NCBI GenBank assembly: GCA_028281535.1 | Contig: JANQJS010000036.1 | Span: 1-34,160, forward strand | Source of the DNA: Sedimentisphaerales bacterium | GTDB taxonomy: Bacteria > Planctomycetota > Phycisphaerae > Sedimentisphaerales > SM23-30 | Direction: 5' to 3' | DNA length: 34,160 nucleotides | Part shown: positions 16,146 through 25,382 of the stretch, in pieces | Numbering within the stretch: position 1 is the first letter of the stretch | How the letters are laid out: the number at the start of each line of letters is the position of its first letter | Notes under the pieces: model-generated | What the model was told of the DNA's origin: nothing | The model's database searches: none | What the model saw: the letters and a program-made list of their open reading frames with translations, nothing else | Position numbers and translations under genes: made by a program

Positions 16146-17921
16146 ATGAATATTTATATCAAGTTTTGTTTTGTGTTAGCTTCTTTTTGTTTACTGGTGA
16201 GCTTTTCTGGGTGTGGTAAGCCACCCCAAGAGAAATCATCGGCTGCGAAAGCGTATGATCCTAAAACAGACCCACTTGTGAATCCTGCATCGCTTCTTGA
16301 GCCTGTTCCAGAAGATAAATCAAAAATAGAAGATGGCGAAACGTTGATTCTACAATTGGATGGTAGCCCGAATACTTTGCATCCATTATTTTTATCTTCT
16401 CTCGTTGAAAGTACAGTGTCTGGTACCTTGTTTACAGGGCTGTTTACGTTTGATAAAGATATGAACTGGATGGTGAATGATGAGCTTGTTGAAGATTATC
16501 AGGAAAATGAAAATTTGACTGAAATCACAGTTAAAATGAAAAAAGGTTTTACCTGGCAGGATGGACATCCACTTACGGTTCATGATATCGTTTATTCCTG
16601 GCAGCAGATTCTTGATCCAGCGGTACCATGTCAAACACAAAAACCCTCTGTTGAACCGATCGAAGAATGTATTGCCTTAGATGATTATACGATTAAATTT
16701 ATCCAGTCCAAACCATTGGCAACAGCACGTTGGAATTTATTATTTCCAATCATACCAAAACACTTATTTGAAAAAGAGAAAAAGAATAACCCTGATTTGA
16801 AGACCGGTGATTATTTCAATAAATGGTCACGTCACCCTGTGGGCAATGGACCTTATAAAATTGTCGAGTGGAAAGAGAATGATAAGGTCGTTGTTGAGCG
16901 ATGGGAAGATTATAAAGGGTTCAAGCCTTATTTTAAACAGATCATTTTCAAGATTATTCCTGATACAAATATCACATTGTTATCTTTTGAAAAAGAAGAT
17001 ATTGATGTGGTTCGCAAGTTGACGAGCCAACAATTTGCGAAAGAAACCAATACAGAATCATTTAAGAAAGTAGGCTATAAGGCATGGGGTACGCAATGGG
17101 CATTTAGTTATATTGGCTGGAATATGGATGGCTCTAATCCATTTTTTAATGACAAAAAAGTTCGACTGGCCATGACGCATGCACTTAATATCCCATTAAT
17201 CCTTGAAAAAATAGCCTATAATTTGTCGTCACAAAGTTTAGGTGTCTACCATGAAGATTCCTGGATGTATAATCCTGATGTGAAACCATTTCCATTTGAT
17301 CTTAAGATCGCAGGGCAGCTACTTGACGAGGCGGGCTGGGCTATTGATCCAACAGATGGTTGGCGTTATAAAACAATTAATGGTGAGAAAGTCTTATTCA
17401 AATTTACGTTGACGATGCCACAAGGCTCACAAACATCACCTAAGATTGCCGCAATATTCCAGGAAGACTTGAAACTCATCGGTGTGCAAATGGATACCCG
17501 TGTGTTGGAGTGGGCCACCTATATGGAAAAATCTCGTAAGCATGAATTTCAAGCAGGTATTGCGGCATGGGGAACAGGGGCTGATCCTGATACCGGTTGG
17601 AATTTATGGCGAACGGATCAGTATAAAACGGGACGAAATTATGGGGGGTATTCAAACCCTGAAATTGATAAGCTATTTGAAGAGGGCAGAGCTGAGTTTG
17701 ATTTTGAAAAACGTAAAAAAATCTACCAGAAAATACATAAAATACTTTACGAAGATCAACCCTATATTTGGATTTCGAATCCACCCATCTTATCTGCGAT
17801 CAATAAAAGGATCCGGGGGGTACAGTTTAGCCCAAGAGGTATTTTTAGTTTTGATCCTAGTTTTTATGGATGGTGGGTCATGAAAGGGCAGGCAAAGTAC
17901 GCCGTAATGCAGAAACCATAA
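16146..17921 (+). CDS. Oligopeptide-binding lipoprotein (SBP family 5)
   Basis: A 591-residue extracytoplasmic solute-binding protein of the OppA/DppA type, the ligand receptor of the ABC importer encoded here. It has a lipoprotein signal with a FSGC lipobox (Cys23). A short linker leads to the family's beginning LILQLDGSPNTLHPLF. Then come VKMKKGFTWQDGHPLTVHDIVYSWQQILDP, RHPVGNGPYKIVEW, FNDKKVRLAMTHALN and, near the end, the YxKIHKILYEDQPYIWI segment, all standard SBP_bac_5 landmarks. TTTAAGGATATGTT precedes the ATG, with AAGGA as the ribosome site. It lies 40 bases after the peptidase and 4 bases before the next permease. It is the only binding protein in the run, so it may serve both permease pairs. 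Substrate specificity cannot be read from sequence. Confidence 0.92.
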   Translation: MNIYIKFCFVLASFCLLVSFSGCGKPPQEKSSAAKAYDPKTDPLVNPASLLEPVPEDKSKIEDGETLILQLDGSPNTLHPLFLSSLVESTVSGTLFTGLFTFDKDMNWMVNDELVEDYQENENLTEITVKMKKGFTWQDGHPLTVHDIVYSWQQILDPAVPCQTQKPSVEPIEECIALDDYTIKFIQSKPLATARWNLLFPIIPKHLFEKEKKNNPDLKTGDYFNKWSRHPVGNGPYKIVEWKENDKVVVERWEDYKGFKPYFKQIIFKIIPDTNITLLSFEKEDIDVVRKLTSQQFAKETNTESFKKVGYKAWGTQWAFSYIGWNMDGSNPFFNDKKVRLAMTHALNIPLILEKIAYNLSSQSLGVYHEDSWMYNPDVKPFPFDLKIAGQLLDEAGWAIDPTDGWRYKTINGEKVLFKFTLTMPQGSQTSPKIAAIFQEDLKLIGVQMDTRVLEWATYMEKSRKHEFQAGIAAWGTGADPDTGWNLWRTDQYKTGRNYGGYSNPEIDKLFEEGRAEFDFEKRKKIYQKIHKILYEDQPYIWISNPPILSAINKRIRGVQFSPRGIFSFDPSFYGWWVMKGQAKYAVMQKP

Positions 17922-17925
17922 TCGT

Positions 17926-18906
17926 ATGCTGACTTATATTATTAGACGATTACTTTTAACGATACCAACATTGATTGGTATTACCTTGGTCACTTTTATT
18001 ATTGTGAATCTTGCCCCAGGTGATCCTGCGCAATTTCAGTCGCAAGGCATTATGGATCCTGAAGTGTCTATTAAAACATATGAAAAGCTAAGAGAGTATT
18101 ATGGTTTAGATAAACCGGTTCATGTTCGATATGTTGATTGGTTAGGGCGTCTGGTGACATTGGATTTTGGCGAATCAATGTCAACGGATCGGCGACCAGT
18201 GGCAGATAAAATTAAAGAACGCTTATGGCCGACGATGTCGCTGGCCATTCTGGCGATTGGTATTAGTTTACTCCTATCTATTCCAATTGGGATCTATTCT
18301 GCTGTAAAAAAAGACAAATTGTTTGATACGCTTTCTAGTACGATTCTGTATGCGCTCTATTCTGTACCCAGTTATGTGATGGCAGTTCCTCTTATTTTAT
18401 TACTAGGGGTGCAGTGGGACTTACTTCCATTTCAAGGTATGACATCGGACAATTATGACCAGCTCTCTTTTGGTGGTAAAGCGATAGATTTGGTAAAGCA
18501 CTATACACTAATAACGTTTTGTACTACTTTTGGTGCCTGGGCCTTTTACGCTCGATTCGTTCGTCAAAATATGTTGGAAGTGCTTGGTCAGGATTATATC
18601 CGAACAGCCCGGTCAAAAGGGTTACCAGAAAAGACCGTAATCATGAAGCATGGTTTTCGAAATTCACTGATTCCTTTAGTCACGTTGATGGGACTTATTT
18701 TACCTGGCATTATTGGTGGTTCTGTGATTCTGGAAGTGATGTTTAATTGGCCAGGTATGGGCAGACTTTTCTTCGAAAGTATGCTTTCAAGAGATTATCC
18801 AACGATTATGGCGTTATCCTTCATAACGGCCTGTTTAGTATTATTAGGGACATTATTAGCGGATCTGAGTTATACGTTTGTTGATCCACGGGTGTCTTAT
18901 GATTAA
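17926..18906 (+). CDS. oppB: OppB-type ABC permease (second pair)
   Basis: A 326-residue permease starting 4 bases after the binding-protein stop. It opens with MLTYIIRRLLLTIPTLIGIT and the VNLAPGDPA segment that is hallmark OppB/DppB. The long periplasmic N-terminal region is followed by helices, the EAA loop DYIRTARSKGLPEKTVIMKHG, and SVILEVMFNWPGMG. It ends SYTFVDPRVSYD. It is a closer match to the canonical OppB start than the first-pair permease at 12104, whose N-terminus lacks the LAPGDP motif. No clear Shine-Dalgarno is visible, so translation may depend on coupling to the upstream gene. Confidence 0.92.
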   Translation: MLTYIIRRLLLTIPTLIGITLVTFIIVNLAPGDPAQFQSQGIMDPEVSIKTYEKLREYYGLDKPVHVRYVDWLGRLVTLDFGESMSTDRRPVADKIKERLWPTMSLAILAIGISLLLSIPIGIYSAVKKDKLFDTLSSTILYALYSVPSYVMAVPLILLLGVQWDLLPFQGMTSDNYDQLSFGGKAIDLVKHYTLITFCTTFGAWAFYARFVRQNMLEVLGQDYIRTARSKGLPEKTVIMKHGFRNSLIPLVTLMGLILPGIIGGSVILEVMFNWPGMGRLFFESMLSRDYPTIMALSFITACLVLLGTLLADLSYTFVDPRVSYD

Positions 18907-18921
18907 ATGTATTTTATATAA

Positions 18922-19968
18922 ATGAAAAAAAAGAAATCACAATCTGAATCGTATCTTAGCAACATATGGCGACGTATGAAAAAAAATCGTCGGTGTATGG
19001 CAGGCTTGATATTTGTTTTAGCCATGATTGGTATTGCGACATTTAGTCCATTGTTAGCAAGTAATCAACCCATTATCTGTAAGCACGAGGGTAAATGGTA
19101 TTTTCCTGCAATTGTGGAAATTTTCCAGTCACGTGGTGTTGGTCCGCATTGGATCAAGAAAAGTCAGCCTTTCAATCTACCGCAATTTAATGCAAAAAGG
19201 CAACTTGATCCGGAAGAATTTGCAATTTGGCCAATGATTCCTTATAGTGAATTTGAGCAGACCACAGAATATTATTTACCGCCATCATCTCAGCATTGGT
19301 TAGGTACGGATGAATTGGGGCGTGATATTGCCGCTCGAATGATTCATGGAACATCCGTTGCCGTCAAAGTAGGATTTATCTCAATGGGAATCGCCGCACT
19401 CATTGGTATTGTCGTAGGTGGTCTTGCGGGTTATTGGGGTGGTTGGGTTGATATTGTCATTAGCAGGCTTATTGAAATTGTGATTTGTTTTCCTGTGTTT
19501 TTTCTTATTTTAGCGATTATGGTTTGGCTTGAACCTAGTATTATCAATGTCATGGTTGTGATTGGTCTAACGGGATGGACATCGATAGCTAGATATACGC
19601 GTGGAGAATTTATACGTTTAAAAACGCAGGATTTTGTGATTGCAGCTGAGGTGGTGGGAGCAAAGCATGGTCGCATTATGTTTCGGCATATTTTACCAAA
19701 TGCCATGGCACCTGTATTAGTCTCAATCACTTTTGGCATTGCGGGTGCAATTCTGGTAGAATCTGGTCTGAGTTGGCTGGGCTTTGGTGTTCAGGCACCT
19801 GCTCCATCTTGGGGCAATATTTTACGTACCGCTTATGATTCGCTTCGAGTTGCACCGCATATGGTTTATCCGCCATGTATTGCGATTTTTCTAGCGGTGT
19901 TAGCCTATAATCTGGTAGGCGATGGGTTGCGGGATGCAATCGATCCAAAATTGAGAAAGCAAGGATGA
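18922..19968 (+). CDS. oppC: OppC/YejE-type ABC permease (second pair)
   Basis: A 348-residue partner permease. After the first membrane helix it carries a periplasmic insert of roughly 80 residues containing CKHEGKWYFPAIVEIF, which resembles the KYYFP loop of YejE-like proteins. Then come HWLGTDELGRDIAARMIHG, the EAA loop QDFVIAAEVVGAKHGRIMFRH, and GLSWLGFGVQAPAPSWGNIL. It ends GDGLRDAIDPKLRKQG. The start ATGAAAAAAAAG has little ribosome-site signal. The end overlaps oppD by 4 bases (ATGA). The extra loop distinguishes it from the first-pair OppC at 13024 and suggests the two pairs contact the binding protein differently (inference). Confidence 0.92.
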   Translation: MKKKKSQSESYLSNIWRRMKKNRRCMAGLIFVLAMIGIATFSPLLASNQPIICKHEGKWYFPAIVEIFQSRGVGPHWIKKSQPFNLPQFNAKRQLDPEEFAIWPMIPYSEFEQTTEYYLPPSSQHWLGTDELGRDIAARMIHGTSVAVKVGFISMGIAALIGIVVGGLAGYWGGWVDIVISRLIEIVICFPVFFLILAIMVWLEPSIINVMVVIGLTGWTSIARYTRGEFIRLKTQDFVIAAEVVGAKHGRIMFRHILPNAMAPVLVSITFGIAGAILVESGLSWLGFGVQAPAPSWGNILRTAYDSLRVAPHMVYPPCIAIFLAVLAYNLVGDGLRDAIDPKLRKQG

Positions 19969-20972
19969 CAAAAGAATATCCCTTATTATCGATTCAGAAT
20001 TTACATGTCGAATTTAAGACCGATGAAGGTGTTGTTCGCGCGGTGAACGATGTAAGTTATGATATATATCAAGGTAAGACTTTGGCTGTTGTGGGAGAAT
20101 CGGGTTGTGGCAAGAGTGTAACGTCATTGTCGATCTTGCGATTGATTCCAGATCCTCCAGGTCGAGTTACTCAAGGAAAAATCAAATTTCACGGCAATAA
20201 TTTATTAGAACTGGACGAAAAAGAAATGCGTCGCATTCGTGGCAATGATATCGCCATGATCTTTCAGGAGCCTATGACCAGCTTGAATCCAGTTTATACA
20301 GTTGGCCAGCAAATCGTTGAGGCGATTGAGCTTCATCAAGGTCGGCGCAAAAATGCAGCTTGGAGCCATGCTACGGAAATATTGAGACTGGTTGGCATTG
20401 CTGATCCAGAGCGACGTATGGATGAATATCCCCACCAGATGTCCGGTGGTATGCGACAACGTATTATGATAGCTATGGCACTTAGTTGTGATCCGGCGTT
20501 ATTAATTGCTGATGAACCGACAACAGCTCTGGATGTGACGATTCAAGCTCAAATTTTGGACTTGATTAAGGAGTTACAGGAGCGGAGCAATATGTCAGTT
20601 ATTTTAATTACCCATGACCTGGCGGTCGTTGCGGAAAATGCTGATGATGTTGTCGTCATGTATGCCTCTAAAATTGTCGAAAAAGGCTCCGTACATGATA
20701 TTTTTGAAAAGCCATCTCACCCTTATACGCAGGGATTGTTAAATTCACTTCCGACTTTAGGCTCAGATCATAAACGTTTGCAAGTGATACCTGGATCAGT
20801 ACCAGATCCATTGAATTTTCCGAAGGGGTGTAAATTTCATCCTCGTTGCCCTTATGCAAAGGATGATCCTAAATGTAAAAGTGAAGAGCCTAAGCTGGAA
20901 CAAGTTAAACCAGGTCATATGGTGGCTTGCTGGAAGGCAAAGGAATTATTGGATATTAAAACAAATGACTAA
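19965..20972 (+). CDS. oppD: OppD-type peptide ABC ATPase
   Basis: A 335-residue cytoplasmic ATPase that powers peptide import. It has Walker A GESGCGKS (residues 44-51), the Q-loop in MIFQEPMTSLNP, signature MSGGMRQRIMIAMAL, Walker B LLIADEPTTALD, and the H-loop in LITHDLAVV. The C-terminal oligopeptide-transport extension has HPYTQGLLNSLP and the four-Cys motif GCKFHPRCPYA....C....C, a possible metal-cluster site seen in the family. It overlaps oppC by 4 bases and is followed by oppF after 16 bases. It has the usual length. With oppF it is the only ATPase pair in this run, although two permease pairs are encoded. Confidence 0.95.
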   Translation: MTKEYPLLSIQNLHVEFKTDEGVVRAVNDVSYDIYQGKTLAVVGESGCGKSVTSLSILRLIPDPPGRVTQGKIKFHGNNLLELDEKEMRRIRGNDIAMIFQEPMTSLNPVYTVGQQIVEAIELHQGRRKNAAWSHATEILRLVGIADPERRMDEYPHQMSGGMRQRIMIAMALSCDPALLIADEPTTALDVTIQAQILDLIKELQERSNMSVILITHDLAVVAENADDVVVMYASKIVEKGSVHDIFEKPSHPYTQGLLNSLPTLGSDHKRLQVIPGSVPDPLNFPKGCKFHPRCPYAKDDPKCKSEEPKLEQVKPGHMVACWKAKELLDIKTND

Positions 20973-20988
20973 TTAATGTCGTGGTAAT

Positions 20989-21966
20989 ATGAGTCAAAAA
21001 GATATTTTAATTGTAAGAGAGCTTAAGACGCATTTTCCGATTAAACGGGGATTGTTTCGGAAAACCATTGGGCATGTCAAAGCGGTAGATGGTGTTTCGT
21101 TCACCATTCCAAAAGGTAAAACGCTTGGTTTGGTCGGTGAATCTGGTTGTGGCAAAACCACGGTCGGGCGAACGATTTTACGTTTGATTCCTGCCACCTC
21201 TGGCCAGGTACAATTTGAGAATAGCGATGTATTTAAATTGGATGCTGAACAAATGCGTCAGCGTCGTCGAGATATGCAATTGATTTTTCAAGATCCCTAT
21301 GGTTCGCTCAATCCACGGATGACGATTGGTAATATCATTGGTGAGGCATTGACGGTTCATGATCTAGCAAAAGGTAAAGAACGTCAGGAAAAGATTTGCG
21401 AGCTTTTGAGGAAGGTGGGGTTGTCTGAAAATTATATTAATCGATATCCTCATGAATTTTCGGGGGGCCAGCGTCAGCGAGTAGGAATTGCTCGGGCCTT
21501 GGCATTAAATCCAAAGCTGATTATTTGTGATGAACCAGTCAGTGCGTTAGATGTTTCCATTCAATCTCAAATTGTCAATTTGCTACAGGATCTTCAAGAA
21601 GAATTTGGTTTGACCTATTTGTTTATTGCTCATGATTTAGCTGTTGTGGAGCATATTAGTGATTATGTTGCGGTGATGTATTTAGGCAAAATAGTAGAAT
21701 ATGCTTCAGCAGACGATTTATATGAACATCCTAGTCATCCATACACGCAGGCGCTTATGTCTGCCATCCCTCAGCCTGATCCCAAGCGGAAAAAAACACA
21801 TATTCCATTAAAAGGTGAAGTGCCCAGTCCTTCCAATCCGCCTTCAGGCTGTCCTTTTCATCCACGCTGCCCGAAAGCAGTGGCTCAATGTAAAAGTGAG
21901 ATGCCGCCCCTTGAATCAAAGAACGGCAATCCCAATCATATTGCGGCGTGTTGGGTTTCTGAATAA
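20989..21966 (+). CDS. oppF: OppF-type peptide ABC ATPase
   Basis: A 325-residue second ATPase of the importer, heterodimeric partner of OppD. It opens with [23 protein letters not shown], the typical OppF/DppF start. Walker A is GESGCGKT (residues 50-57), the Q-loop is [14 protein letters not shown], the signature [15 protein letters not shown], Walker [13 protein letters not shown], and the H-loop AHDLAVVEH. The C-terminal extension has [12 protein letters not shown] and [11 protein letters not shown] with further Cys. It is the last gene of the run. Its TAA (21964-21966) directly abuts the stop of the convergent gene on the other strand, leaving no room for a conventional terminator between them. 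Confidence 0.95.
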   Translation: MSQKDILIVRELKTHFPIKRGLFRKTIGHVKAVDGVSFTIPKGKTLGLVGESGCGKTTVGRTILRLIPATSGQVQFENSDVFKLDAEQMRQRRRDMQLIFQDPYGSLNPRMTIGNIIGEALTVHDLAKGKERQEKICELLRKVGLSENYINRYPHEFSGGQRQRVGIARALALNPKLIICDEPVSALDVSIQSQIVNLLQDLQEEFGLTYLFIAHDLAVVEHISDYVAVMYLGKIVEYASADDLYEHPSHPYTQALMSAIPQPDPKRKKTHIPLKGEVPSPSNPPSGCPFHPRCPKAVAQCKSEMPPLESKNGNPNHIAACWVSE

Positions 21967-24057
21967 CTAGATCTTTATGTCCTGTTGCAAATTCGTTAGA
22001 AGTGCATTGATTTGATCTAGTAAATCTTGATCCTGGTCACGAAGTTTTTCGACTAATTTGTTAATGGCTTCAGTGCGGTCTTCCTGGCTATTTAATTTTT
22101 TAATATAACGGCTTCTTAATTGTTTTTCCTCATCCGTCCGTCCAAGTGCACTCAGATTTTTTCGGATATGAGATTGAGCATCGAAGATGGACTTTTTCTC
22201 TGCACGTAGTGCATGGATTTCATCCGTTATTTTAGATTTTGCCTCTCTCAACTCAACAAATTGAAGTAACACTTTTTGGGTATTGGGTGATAAGTATTTA
22301 TTGCGAATATAGAGTTCGAGACGGTCGCGTTTAATATTTGAAACCGAGGTAGACATTCCATCAACATATCGTTCTTTGACGGTAAATGATGTGGTTTTGT
22401 TTGGTGCCGCCTTAACCTCAAAGCGTTTGAAGGAGTCAGTGATTTCAATCGGCTGTTGTTTGCTGATGAGCTCCCAGTTTGATTTGATCGGATGTTCAAT
22501 GATGACTATTTTGTCTTTGTCGCTTTTATTATTAATATGATAAGTTTTTGTTTCAATAACATAATGCTTCATTTGGATAAAGCCTCTATTAATAATCACG
22601 TGTGAAACGGGTTCGGTTTTGCTGTCATACTTACTGTTTATATCACAACCGAGATCAACAGCATAAGTGATATAATTTTCTTCATCAGCTTTCATCGTAT
22701 TCATAATCGCTTCGCCAACATAGCTGCCATCCTGAAATAGGGTCATTGGACCTCCCTCTAAAGTTAGGTCTGTACTATTTTTCATTCGAAAAGCGGAAAG
22801 AGGATTTTTAGTCCTGACTGACTCATTATATAGAGAGACTGCTTTGCCATCGATTTCTTTGGCGACAATGGCAATCATGGCAGATTTATTTTTGTCAACG
22901 GAGACGGGCTGGTCGATTTTGTATTCAAACAAATCGCCAATATCGCGTGTAACACTTTGTGATTGGATATTACGCATTTGTTGAGAACTGTCAAAATACC
23001 AACCATAAACAGCTTCATCTGTACCAATATGATCGCCATCTTCTTCATTGGCCTGCATGGATCTTGCTTTTGCCATCATTGAACTTAAGTTGTTGGTGGA
23101 AGCACCACCACCACCAGCGTTGAGAAATTCCATCCCTGATTCGGGAACAGAAGGAGCCATGGCCATTTCCTCTTCAATCTCAATTCGTTTTCTCTTTTTG
23201 TAAATTGGATCATATAGATTCTGAATAAAAGAAATCGGAAGCCCACTCACAAGTAATAATTCAACATTGTCCCAGTTTTCTTCACTAACATTATCGACAA
23301 TCGCCCATCCTTGAAGAAATGGCTTTTTGTTTTCGTCGGGTAGGACAACGCGATAGCTGGTTTTCCACACAGGTGTTTCTGTGACATAGCCAACAAGTAT
23401 ATCTCGTAAACCAGGCTCATTAGGGTGAATGGCAACTTGTTTTTCATCACGTCGATGTTGTTGGTGCAAGATTTTTAAATATTGTTTAACATCTTTGTCT
23501 AGTTGATCATCTTTGAATTGAACCGTTAGTATATTGTCAAATTCCAATGTGCGAATTAAACCCTTGCTATCAAGAAGTGTTAAAAATGATGCCGGCCAGG
23601 AATGGTTTTCCCTTTCAATCGTGCGGGTTCGGACTCCGACAATCGTACCTTCTACCTGGTCAGATCCTATTAAAGTGCATTGAATCTCAGTACCTTGCAA
23701 CTGACTTAGCAGTAAGGACAGGCTCATTGGACCTTTTAGATTGAAGTTGAATTGATTTAATAATTGTTCGGATGTTTTTGTACTGTCATAAACAACACGA
23801 TTGACCTGGCCACCTTGTAAGTCAAGAATAGTCATACTTTTTAATAAGTCGTTCATTTGTTCTTTTTTGAAGTGTAAGACAGTGTCGGTTTGGCCTGGAA
23901 GTTGTCCCAGTCGCTCAAAATATCCCACACCATGTTTGTATAAGATGACTTTGCGAATAGGGAGTTTGGAGGGGGTGTCATTCTTTGCCCATGCAAAAGA
24001 TTGAGCTATTCCGACAAATAATATTCCGATAATAATATTTTTTCTAGTGATTGCCAT
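21967..24057 (-). CDS. Secreted DUF4139-type protein
   Basis: A 696-residue exported protein with an N-terminal signal peptide (GILFVGIAQSFAWA, cleavage likely near residue 24). The opening LPIRKVILYKHGVGYFERLGQL and the following segments resemble the DUF4139 family (mucoidy-inhibitor A-like group), whose function is not established. A central Gly-rich stretch (NAGGGGAST) is followed by a linker. The beta-rich DUF4139 core comes next, with SHVIINRGFIQMKHYVIETK and the late WELISKQQPIEIT. A C-terminal helical coiled-coil-like tail spans about residues 600-696. GAGGG lies 8 bases before the ATG on the minus strand, supporting this start. It is monocistronic by layout, convergent with oppF and divergent from the CheX-like gene. 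The family call is by pattern and its role is unknown. Confidence 0.8.
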   Translation of the reverse strand: MAITRKNIIIGILFVGIAQSFAWAKNDTPSKLPIRKVILYKHGVGYFERLGQLPGQTDTVLHFKKEQMNDLLKSMTILDLQGGQVNRVVYDSTKTSEQLLNQFNFNLKGPMSLSLLLSQLQGTEIQCTLIGSDQVEGTIVGVRTRTIERENHSWPASFLTLLDSKGLIRTLEFDNILTVQFKDDQLDKDVKQYLKILHQQHRRDEKQVAIHPNEPGLRDILVGYVTETPVWKTSYRVVLPDENKKPFLQGWAIVDNVSEENWDNVELLLVSGLPISFIQNLYDPIYKKRKRIEIEEEMAMAPSVPESGMEFLNAGGGGASTNNLSSMMAKARSMQANEEDGDHIGTDEAVYGWYFDSSQQMRNIQSQSVTRDIGDLFEYKIDQPVSVDKNKSAMIAIVAKEIDGKAVSLYNESVRTKNPLSAFRMKNSTDLTLEGGPMTLFQDGSYVGEAIMNTMKADEENYITYAVDLGCDINSKYDSKTEPVSHVIINRGFIQMKHYVIETKTYHINNKSDKDKIVIIEHPIKSNWELISKQQPIEITDSFKRFEVKAAPNKTTSFTVKERYVDGMSTSVSNIKRDRLELYIRNKYLSPNTQKVLLQFVELREAKSKITDEIHALRAEKKSIFDAQSHIRKNLSALGRTDEEKQLRSRYIKKLNSQEDRTEAINKLVEKLRDQDQDLLDQINALLTNLQQDIKI

Positions 24058-24374
24058 GATTAAACCCTCATTTCTAAATCGTAAAATATTTACTTATTTG
24101 GACTTTATTACTTATACCATTTAGAACCATTGAATTCTAGGAAGTTCCAAAGACTTACAAATATTTTACAACTCATTTATGATGACAATATAGGACAATC
24201 ATTTAAAAAGTTTATCCAGAATAATATGGTATTAATTATCTATAAGTTACTTAAGTCAGCCTGTTTGGATGCCGATTTTTATGGTGATCAGAGGTATGTT
24301 TCCAGATGGAAAACTTCTGGGGTTATGAAATTAATGAAGCAAAAATCCTAATGCCTTGAGGAGTGCATCAGATT
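24058..24374. other. Divergent intergenic region
   Basis: A 317-base AT-rich spacer between two divergently transcribed genes. It holds the minus-strand ribosome site of the DUF4139 gene at its left end and GAGGAG (24358-24363) for the CheX-like gene at its right end. An open stretch of 73 codons from a TTG at 24130 has no ribosome site and no recognisable protein character. I see no confident promoter or terminator, although promoters for both flanking genes must lie here. Confidence 0.5.
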
Positions 24375-24869
24375 ATGGGTGTAGATTTAAAAAGTCAAAT
24401 TGATACAGCATTGATCGCCTTGTTTGTCAAGTCGACCAAAAATGTATTGAGTACAATGATTGGTGTAGAAGCGAAAGTTCGTAAACCTGATCTGCGAAAT
24501 GATCTCCAGCCAACACACGATGTCTCTGGCATAGTTGGTTTTACTGGCGAGATGACAGGGTCAGTGATTATTAGTTTTCATGAAGAAACCGCTCGTAGCT
24601 TGGTCAAATCTTTTACGATGGAAGATTATGATCTCAAAAGCGATGACTTTGCTGATGCTGTTGGTGAAATATGTAATATGATTGCTGGTAACGCAAAGAA
24701 AGATTTCGGTATTGATGCAGGTATCAGTATTCCCAATGTTGTCATCGGGCGTGATCATTATGTGACTCGTCTTAGAGATGTACCATGTGTGGTGATTCCA
24801 TGTGTGACTGAATATGGCGAATTTTCTGTTGAAGTGAATATTAAAAAAGTCAGCCCAGTGGCTGTGTAA
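24375..24869 (+). CDS. CheX-like CheY-P phosphatase
   Basis: A 164-residue cytoplasmic protein of the CheC/CheX group. In that family a helix with ExxN inserts into the CheY active site and speeds dephosphorylation. Here the motif is GEICNMIAGNAK with Glu98 and Asn101. The preceding DVSGIVGFTGEMTGSVIISF is a standard CheX strand pattern, and the following VEVNIKKV ends the fold. One ExxN is visible, as in CheX (CheC has two). GAGGAG at 24358-24363 is 11 bases before ATG 24375; an in-frame GTG at 24363 overlaps the ribosome site and is rejected. A single-domain receiver follows after 52 bases, which strengthens the call. No CheA, MCP or flagellar gene is present in the window. Confidence 0.85.
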   Translation: MGVDLKSQIDTALIALFVKSTKNVLSTMIGVEAKVRKPDLRNDLQPTHDVSGIVGFTGEMTGSVIISFHEETARSLVKSFTMEDYDLKSDDFADAVGEICNMIAGNAKKDFGIDAGISIPNVVIGRDHYVTRLRDVPCVVIPCVTEYGEFSVEVNIKKVSPVAV

Positions 24870-24921
24870 TTTAAATTACTTACTGGTGTGAAGTACAAAG
24901 TCTTTTTGGAGGACAATTACT

Positions 24922-25296
24922 GTGAAAATCTTACTTGTAGACGATTCAAAAACAATGCGGAACATTTGGAAGAAAGTTGTTTTAGGCATTGAAGGGACTG
25001 AAGCTGTTGAAGCTGGCGATGGTGTCGAAGGTCTTGAAGCGATCAAAGAACATGGTCCATTTGACTTGATGTTAGTTGATTGGAATATGCCCAATATGAC
25101 TGGGTTGGAAATGATCACCAAAGTGCGAGAAACCGATAAAGATACACCTATTATCATGGTGACCACTGAAGCGGAAAAGCCTCGTATCATTGAAGCCATT
25201 AAGGCTGGCGTCAATAATTATGTCATTAAACCCTTTACGCCAGATGCTTTGATGGAAAAAATTGATGAGACCATGAAAAAAGTTAATGCTGGTTAA
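24922..25296 (+). CDS. CheY-like single-domain response regulator
   Basis: A 124-residue phosphoreceiver domain with no output domain. All catalytic residues are visible: the acidic pair Asp7/Asp8 in LLVDDSK, phosphoacceptor Asp53 in LVDWNMPNMTG, Thr81 in MVTTEAE and Lys103 in VIKPFTP. The start is GTG at 24922, with a strong GGAGGA 8 bases upstream. It probably signals by protein contact once phosphorylated by a histidine kinase encoded elsewhere, and is likely switched off by the CheX-like product of the neighbouring gene. Calling it cheY in the flagellar sense is not justified because no flagellar gene is nearby; a pilus or other target is equally possible. Confidence 0.93.
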   Translation: MKILLVDDSKTMRNIWKKVVLGIEGTEAVEAGDGVEGLEAIKEHGPFDLMLVDWNMPNMTGLEMITKVRETDKDTPIIMVTTEAEKPRIIEAIKAGVNNYVIKPFTPDALMEKIDETMKKVNAG

Positions 25297-25382
25297 TGCC
25301 TCGCACATTGTATGTCCTTGATGAGATTTAGGATACTTTTATGAAGGCATAAACGTTTTGTAGAGGGATATTGAAAGCTGCC

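Noticed and set aside
24130-24351. 73-codon open stretch starting at TTG
   Set aside because: No ribosome site, no recognisable protein pattern, and located in a divergent promoter region.
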